From Carya illinoinensis (lineage: Eukaryota > Streptophyta > Magnoliopsida > Fagales > Juglandaceae), in contig NC_056760.1 in assembly GCF_018687715.1 (NCBI RefSeq), positions 38,268,001 through 38,332,000 of the forward strand: 64,000 nt of DNA, in the 5' to 3' direction. Of the stretch, positions 58,077-64,000 are shown piece after piece (the first letter of the stretch is position 1; each line of letters starts with the position of its first letter). A program made the position numbers and the translations under genes. Below the pieces are notes generated by a model that was given only the letters and a program-made list of their open reading frames with translations, did no database searches and was not told where the DNA came from.

Positions 58077-58468
58077 TGTTATAAACTATCTTGAATTGTA
58101 TGACCACATTTATCTAGTCGTCAAATGCATAGTGCATAGTGCTAGCATAGTGAGTTGGCCGACATATGCATAGTGCATAGTGCTAGCATAGTACTAGCAT
58201 AGTGAGTTGGCCTACATATGCATAGTACATAGTGCTAGCATAGTGCATGGTGCTAGCATAGTGAGTTGGCCGACATATGCATAGTGCATAGTGCTAGCAT
58301 AGTGCAGTATAGTAAGCTAGCATAGTTCCCTTTGTACGCCTATATATATCGTTGAATTCTTTAAGAAATTCATAAGTTTCATAACCTTTCTGAACTCTAT
58401 ATCTTTTTCTCTCATTTTAAAAGTTTTATAATACGTTATGGCTCTCTCTTTTCTATGATTTCATAACA
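58077..58468 (+). repeat. 3' LTR with CATAGTGCTAGCATAGT repeats
   Basis: Contains about four variants of GAGTTGGCC(G/T)ACATATGCAT joined to CATAGTGCTAGCATAGT. The 5' LTR (52915-53258) has fewer. A TATATATATCG element (58345) and the GTTGAATTC block are common to both. Confidence 0.9.
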
Positions 58469-58548
58469 TAAATGACCTTATTTGGAGAATGGTGGAAATC
58501 TATCGGTAGCAGCAATGCAGCAATTTTACCTTAAAAAAAAAAAGAATT

Positions 58549-58715
58549 TTGTTATGTACAAATAAGGTCGCGTACTAATCTGCATATTAATATTAATTTT
58601 TTTATATTTAAAATTTAAATTAATATTATTTTTAATAAAATTAATTTTTTAACTAATCACATTAAATTAATATATATATTAGTATATAATTATAATTGTA
58701 ACTAAATTTAAAAAA
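58549..58715 (+). mobile_element. MITE family B copy 1
   Basis: Shares with 62946-63110 the order GTCGCGTA(C/T)TAATCTG, TTAAAATTTAAATTAATATT, then AATCACATTAAATTAATATA. A third copy is inverted at 63570-63700. No coding. Confidence 0.75.
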
Positions 58716-59018
58716 AAGATTTTGATTAATAAAAATTATAATATTATAGTACTTTTGTGTACTCTTTTGATGTGCTGAGCTCTCTTGAGGGATTTTTAAA
58801 TTTTAAAAGATATTTTTCTTACAAAGATAAATATGAAACTGTCAGACTTATTATAATATTTACTCTCTCTCATCATCTTATCACTTTACCTTTCTGAATT
58901 CCAACATCTTGGTACTAATAATTAAAAATGTATTAGGATTTCAAGAAACATATAAAATTAAGTAAGTTTGTAAGGAAACATTATATGACTTTTTTTAAAA
59001 TTTAAAAAAAAGACCGGA

Positions 59019-59670
59019 AATAATATTAAGAAAAATACAACAATAATAGGAAAATTTTTGAAACAATGTTAAAGTTAAAGAAAATAGCAACAATATATCA
59101 TAAAGATTCCCTAAATACAAAAATACATAGTACAAACCAAAGAACAAAACAAAAAAGAAAAAAATGGAAAGACTGATCGACTTGGCTGAGCTGAGCTGAA
59201 CTCAGTTCTTTATATATAGTAGTGAATTGAGATGATAGAGTGAGTTCTGTAAAACTCATTTAAAATGAGTTTATATGTGTTTGGATGTTAAAATAAGTTT
59301 AATACTATTTATAGGAAGTTGAAAAAGATTATGGACCACATGTAAATATGTATTCAATTAAAAAATATTGTAGATCTCACGTATAAAGAACTTTTTAAAT
59401 TGAGATGAATTTAGTAATTTGATATTTGTGTATTTGAATATTAGACTCATGTTAAAATTAAACTGAATTAAGTTATCTCAGTATGATCCAACAAACACTA
59501 AGTTGATCTCAGCTTAATATTAAGAAAAATACAGCAATAATAGAAAAAAATTTGAAACAATGTTAAAGTTAAAGAAAATAGCAACAATAATTCATAAAGA
59601 TTCCCTAAATACAATAATACATAGTACAAGCAAAAGAACAGAACAGAAAAGACAAAAAGGAAAGGCCGAC
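59019..59670. repeat. Direct repeats flanking a MITE
   Basis: The stretch beginning TAATATTAAGAAAAATACA at 59019 recurs at about 59517 over about 150 bases with roughly 10 percent difference. Between the copies lies a MITE-like element (59277-59499, ends GTGTTTGGA and TCCAACAAACAC). Confidence 0.8.
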
Positions 59671-59769
59671 TTGGATTTAAAAAGCTTGGATACGCAGTAG
59701 ACATTAAAGAAAGCAATGATATGAGGTTGGAAGAGAAGCAAAGATGAGAGCCATTCTTTACTGCCCAAA

Positions 59770-59973
59770 GCTCCACTGAATTTGAAATCTCTTTCATTGC
59801 CCCTCTTTCTTCTTCTTCCACAACTTGTAGTAGTACAACTTTGCATATGTACTATCACATTTTACATATAAGCTCCACTGAATTTGAAATCTCTTTCATT
59901 GCCTCTCTTTCTTCTTCTTCCACAACTTGTAGTAGTACAATTTTGCATATGTACTATCACATTTTACATATCT
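59770..59973. repeat. 102-bp tandem duplication
   Basis: Two copies starting GCTCCACTGAATTTG at 59770 and 59872, almost identical. A minus-strand open frame of up to 107 codons (59498-59858) overlaps the first copy, but I find no support for it as a gene. Confidence 0.92.
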
Positions 59974-59999
59974 TGCACGCTTAATATTCATGAGTTCCT

Positions 60000-61009
60000 T
60001 TCAAATTGTACTATAATTTGTAAGAAAAAGAATAGCAAACTGAGATTGTAAATTATAAATAGTGAAACGATTGTTAATCAGTCTCTTAGAAAAATATTAC
60101 CTCCCACTTCTGAATTGAGTTTTACAAAAAAGAATCTGGTAATTATGTTATCAGGATATAACACTGTTTATATAGTGTACATATTGTAAATTTTGAACAC
60201 TAATTTGAAAATAAACAGATGTAATAACAGCAGATACAACATTTTATTTAAATTTAAACAAAACAATTTCTATAGGGAAATATGTAGAAATAATAGTCAT
60301 TGTTAAATTGATAGTTATTAATAATTGCACAAAAATTGAAAAAACACATCATTTCATTTGAATTAAAATAATTCGGTCACTTATGACGATGTGTACATGC
60401 TAAGTGCATCTGAAGCATCAACGTGTCTATGCGTCGTGCATGCACTGGGTGATACTGTTATTGTGTATATACTCTTATATTCTACTTTACATATTGTAAA
60501 ACCCAATCACTTATAAATCACTAAAAGTTTACTTATCTTTTCAACATGGGATTAACAAAAAATCACATTAAAAGGAAACTTTAAAAGAAGTCAAAGTAAA
60601 TTTAGAAAGAATATTTGAAATAATCTAACACAATTAATTTGCATTATGTGATTATATTCGTTCCCACAGTTCTCCCCATATGGTTATGATCTCCGTTTTA
60701 CTCAAATCACAAACATAAAGTATGGATGATATATGGTAGGGTCCATTAATATTAAAGTGGTATCATTTTTCAAGTCTATGATCATGGGTAATTTTTTTAT
60801 ATGGCCATAAAAATTGATATATTAAGTGCTAATCTAATCGATATAATACGCAGTTTGACATTGTCACGTCAATATGTATACTCAGTATAATAAGAACATC
60901 AAAACGACGACTTCTAATCGACATGTTTAAATCTAATTATTTTTCAAAAAAATATGTTAGAAAAAAATTAATAAGAACATGATCTTTTGTTAATCAGAAA
61001 TGATTTGTG
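60000..61009. other. Gene-free AT-rich stretch
   Basis: No coding, RNA gene or array is recognised between the 102-bp duplication and family D copy 2. Confidence 0.5.
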
Positions 61010-61210
61010 CAGTTGGGAAATGCAGTCGGCGTGCAGTCGACTGTAAAAAAAAAATTAATACGGAATATACATGAAAAAAAAAATTATTTTTATAACTTTT
61101 TATAATTCATATAGGTCTCCCTGAATATAAAATAATTTTTTTATAATTTTTTTTTATTCATTCCGTACAGCCGACTGCACGCCGACTGCATTTCCCGACT
61201 GTATGTAGCA
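61010..61210. mobile_element. Palindromic MITE family D copy 2
   Basis: The ends are long inverted repeats: GGGAAATGCAGTCGGCGTGC at 61015 and its complement ending at about 61197. A diverged copy lies at 45150-45350. Confidence 0.85.
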
Positions 61211-61795
61211 AAGCCCTTTGTTAATATATGCAGTGCAAAAAAGAACAAAAATATTTCACTAAATTATATGAGAGGTCATTTCCGAGGGGTCATTGTTTTA
61301 TCATTTGACATTTATGTGTGAGATAGATAGCGTATGATCGTGATTAGCGTGACGGGCGGGGTTGTACTTGTCTTCCCCCAAACTTATTCTACCTTTCCAT
61401 GCTAAATAATGTTGAAAATGAAAGGCTTTTTCGTCCTAATTCAATGAAGTTACATCACCTTTTAGACATTTGCCTCACCAAAATTATTTGAGGTAGTTGA
61501 TTTAGCATAAAAAAATAAATCAAAACTATGAAGTTCTCCTTCTTCTCCACTAGATTTTATTAGTCAATGTTAAAAAAATAAAAAATAAAAGATAAATACG
61601 AGAAAATAGAAAAAAAAATACCACCATAGGTTTGTTACATGGCCCATAAAATTGATTAGTTGGATTAATTGCGAATAGAAAAATGTTAATTATTATTAAT
61701 ACATCACACATCAACATGTGACTTGTTGGTATTAGTTTTGATCTCCCAAATTGAGTATTTTTGTACCAAACTCCTCACGCATATGCATAATTAAA

Positions 61796-62118
61796 TGTTT
61801 CGTTTGGATGATGAGTTAAGTTGAGATCAGTTAAGTTTTTAATGAATAATAATGAGTAGAGATGATTGACTGACTTTTATGAGACTCACCTTAGATGAAT
61901 TAAGATGTATTTAGATGAATTTAGATATATTTTTAGAAAGTTGAAAAGAGTTGTGAGTTCTGCGTATAAAGATGTGTTAACTTAAAAAAAGATTGTGAGT
62001 CTCACGTATAAAAAAATTTTGAATTAAGATAAATTTAATAATTTAAAAATTAAATTTTTAAATATTAAACTCAATTTAAAATTATATTAAACTGAATTAA
62101 TTTCAATATATTCCATCG
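61796..62118 (+). mobile_element. MITE family A copy 3
   Basis: Begins CGTTTGGATGATGAG and ends ATATTCCATCGACTGAG. It shares GAGT/TCTCACGTATAAA, TTGAATTAAGATAAATTTA and TTAAACTGAATTAA with 59277-59499. The style (GTTTGGAT start, GAGATGAGAT motifs) also fits 26547-26900. Confidence 0.65.
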
Positions 62119-62372
62119 ACTGAGTTGGCAAAAGCTCCACCTATACTCACGTGGATAAACCCACCCTCATCTTTTATAAAAGGAAAAACAAAAAAAAGTT
62201 ACAAGTTACATAATACACGACACTTCCTCAATTTGCTACCTCTATAACACTTGAAGAAAAATTTTACTTTCAAGTTACATGTGATTTGTCAAGAAAAAGT
62301 CGTGTTCATGACAAGGCCGGATGGGCGCTCATGAACTGCGTGAAATTGTCCAGATTTTATTTATTTCTTTTA

Positions 62373-62545
62373 AGAAATAATATTTTTAATCGTAAATTAT
62401 ATAAATATCTTACAATCTTTTTTTAAAAAATAAATTAATACAGAATTTATATAAAAAAAAATATTTTAATTATAGATTCTATTCTTTTTCAAAATAATTA
62501 CATGATACTTGTACACTTACGACTGTATGTAACATTATTCTTTAT
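62373..62545 (-). mobile_element. MITE family C copy 3 (inverted)
   Basis: Ends AAGAAATAATATTTTTAATCG and ACGACTGTATGTAACATT match the other family C ends in reverse. Confidence 0.6.
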
Positions 62546-62945
62546 ATAAAATATAAAATAAAAGACCTGAATTAAACTATTTAATAGAAAGAATAAAGCA
62601 TCTTAAAAGAAAATAATTAAAAATAAGACTAGATTATTATTCATTGATAGATATAATGTATATCAAAGTAGATAAAAAACAATAGAAGAATTTAAAAATC
62701 ATTTCTTAAGAGAAGAAATTAAAGTATAAAAAATTATCTAAGTATTCTTATTTTATTAAAAAATAATTATTAATATAGATTTTTAACAACAATAATCTAT
62801 ATAAAAAAATGACACATAATAAAAAGTGATGCTATAGGTACCGAATATTACACTTTCTTCATCGTTAAAGGGGAAAAAAAAAAAAAAAAAAAAAACAAAA
62901 GAACACTCATTCCTCATTCAGGATATTTAGTGTTTAAGAGTTTTG

Positions 62946-63110
62946 CTATATACAAGTACAGTCGCGTATTAATCTGTGTATTAATATTGATTTATTCATA
63001 CTTAAAATTTAAATTAATATTATTTTTAATAAAATTTACTTTTTAACCAATCACATTAAATTAATATACAAATTAATATACAATTATACTTACAATTATA
63101 TTTTTCCTTT
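62946..63110 (+). mobile_element. MITE family B copy 2
   Basis: See 58549-58715 for the shared blocks. It starts at GCTATATACAAGTACAGTCG and ends ATACTTACAATTAT. Confidence 0.75.
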
Positions 63111-63569
63111 TTCATAATAAATTAGCGGTAGCTATAGAGTCCCCCGTATATAAAATGCTTGGAAGTTTTCAACGCAGCAACGTGGACGCTTTCTCATCAA
63201 TGATCATTTAATTTGAAAATTTATTGAAATTTCAAACGATGATACGCTCCATGTCCAGTGAAATTACTTGAAATAATAATATTCATTTAGCGTAAAATAT
63301 AAAATATTTTAATTATTTTATCCGTTAATATCGATCGTTTAATTGAGAAATTATATTGTTTTTTCTCATTATTATAATTTTGTGAAATTATTATATAAAA
63401 TATAATAAATAATTTATTTTTTAAAAAATTTTAATTTCATTTTTTTAAATTTTAAAATAATATTAATATTAAAAAATAATATTTTAAGATTTTCAATATT
63501 CATATGAAATCACTTCATCTTATCCTCCTGTCTAAACAAGTCTATAATGTGAAAAAAAAAAGTCTAATT

Positions 63570-63700
63570 GTAAGAATATTTATACACTAATATATATATT
63601 AAATTTATTGTGATTGGTCTAAAAATAAATTTTATTAAAAATAATATTAATTTAAATTTTAAATATAAAAAAATTAATATTATTATAAGATACACGATTT
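63570..63700 (-). mobile_element. MITE family B copy 3 (inverted)
   Basis: Reverse complement of the family B core: GTGATTGGT, AATAATATTAATTTAAATTT and TTAATATTATTATAAG. Confidence 0.65.
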
Positions 63701-63849
63701 TATTTATATATAATAAAACTCAATGTGAAGTGACCACCGCTGTGCGTATACGACAGGAAAGACGAGGGGTAAGAAGTGAAACGACGGATACTTGAATGAA
63801 AGAGGTTTGGACTGGAAATTGGAGCCATATGCATCGATAACCACGAAGT

Positions 63850-64000
63850 ACGACCTCAACACGTGGACGGTGGATATTACACGCTCTCTTTCCTTATCAC
63901 GCTATAAATGGAGGTCCTGGGTATTCCATCAAACCCGTTCTACTGAGGTCGATTATCGGATACTTATCCTCGACTGCATCAATCTTCATCAGTTCTAATT
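63850..64000 (+). promoter_or_regulatory. Promoter and leader of a gene beyond the window
   Basis: Base composition changes from AT-rich to balanced at about 63720. An ACACGTGG G-box-like core lies at about 63859 and a TATA box GCTATAAATGG at 63901-63911. What follows is a pyrimidine-mixed leader with no in-frame ATG that I would trust. This is the usual spacing of a plant core promoter, so a plus-strand gene probably starts just past 64000. Its identity cannot be seen. Confidence 0.5.

Larger units (their letters stand above)
52915..58468 (+). mobile_element. Compact Ty1/copia element with antisense ORF
   Basis: LTRs are 52915-53258 (344 bases) and 58077-58468 (392 bases), starting TGTTATAAAC and ending TTCATAACA, with target duplication TAAAT at 52910-52914 and 58469-58473. 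A purine tract (AAAGGAGAAG) at 58067-58076 precedes the 3' LTR. The length difference comes from extra copies of a CATAGTGCTAGCATAGT motif. Internally there is gag, a second decayed gag-like stretch, RT fragments, an antisense ORF, and an RNase H end. Protease and the integrase core are not recognisable. It is non-autonomous. Confidence 0.92.

Noticed and set aside
59498..59858. Minus-strand frames of 88 to 107 codons with a hydrophobic C-terminus
   Set aside because: They overlap duplicated AT-rich sequence and have no recognised motif; the hydrophobicity comes from T-rich composition.
1..64000. CRISPR arrays, operons or bacterial defence systems
   Set aside because: The window is plant nuclear DNA; the only regular array with spacers (1371-1846) has repeated, not unique, spacers.

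Overview
This is a plant nuclear window, AT-rich and transposon-dense, holding three intron-containing host genes and one tRNA gene. The plant-type families (ALG10, POLTERGEIST-like PP2C, DUF4378), the Ty1/copia and Ty3/gypsy elements, the L1-type LINEs and an endogenous caulimovirid all point to a woody eudicot. Several short MITE families look like ones I associate with Juglandaceae/Fagales, but that is recognition from memory and not proven here.

Layout. 1-2534 is the tail of a Ty3/gypsy-like LTR carrying nine tandem imperfect palindromes. 2540-4340 is a minus-strand LINE remnant. 4761-25587 is one deeply nested locus: a small minus-strand gypsy-type element (LTRs at 4761-15883 and 16738-25587, short gag remnant between them). 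Its left LTR was invaded by a hAT-like element (4912-15560, 8-bp TSD), which itself carries an endogenous florendovirus-like pararetrovirus (6419-14538 plus an inverted end to 14855) lying between AT-rich tandem arrays. Its right LTR was invaded by a Sirevirus-like copia element (16995-25525, TSD GATAT). 25698-26425 is another copia 3' end on the minus strand. ALG10 follows (CDS 28795-32636, eight coding exons), then a very young minus-strand copia element (33010-37949, TSD CTTAG), a plus-strand LINE 3' end (38287-40052), and a minus-strand POLTERGEIST-like PP2C gene (40280-42901). A solo LTR lies at 44137-44760, a DUF4378 gene at 46026-50508, and tRNA-Lys(CUU) at 51278-51350. A compact copia element (52915-58468, TSD TAAAT) precedes a gene-poor, MITE-rich tail. 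The last 150 bases look like the promoter and leader of a gene that starts beyond the window.

The host genes have separate housekeeping or developmental roles and do not form a functional cluster. ALG10 completes the ER N-glycan precursor, the PP2C is a predicted membrane-anchored signalling phosphatase, and the DUF4378 protein is of uncertain, possibly cytoskeletal, role.

The most interesting observation is that two unrelated copia families here (16995-25525 and 52915-58468) both carry, on the strand opposite to gag-pol, a homologous coiled-coil-rich ORF. Each copy has a TCTCTATAAAA TATA box about 105-115 bases upstream of its ATG. This looks like a self-contained antisense gene shared between copia lineages. 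It is intact (141 codons) in the second element and broken by one stop and one frameshift in the first.
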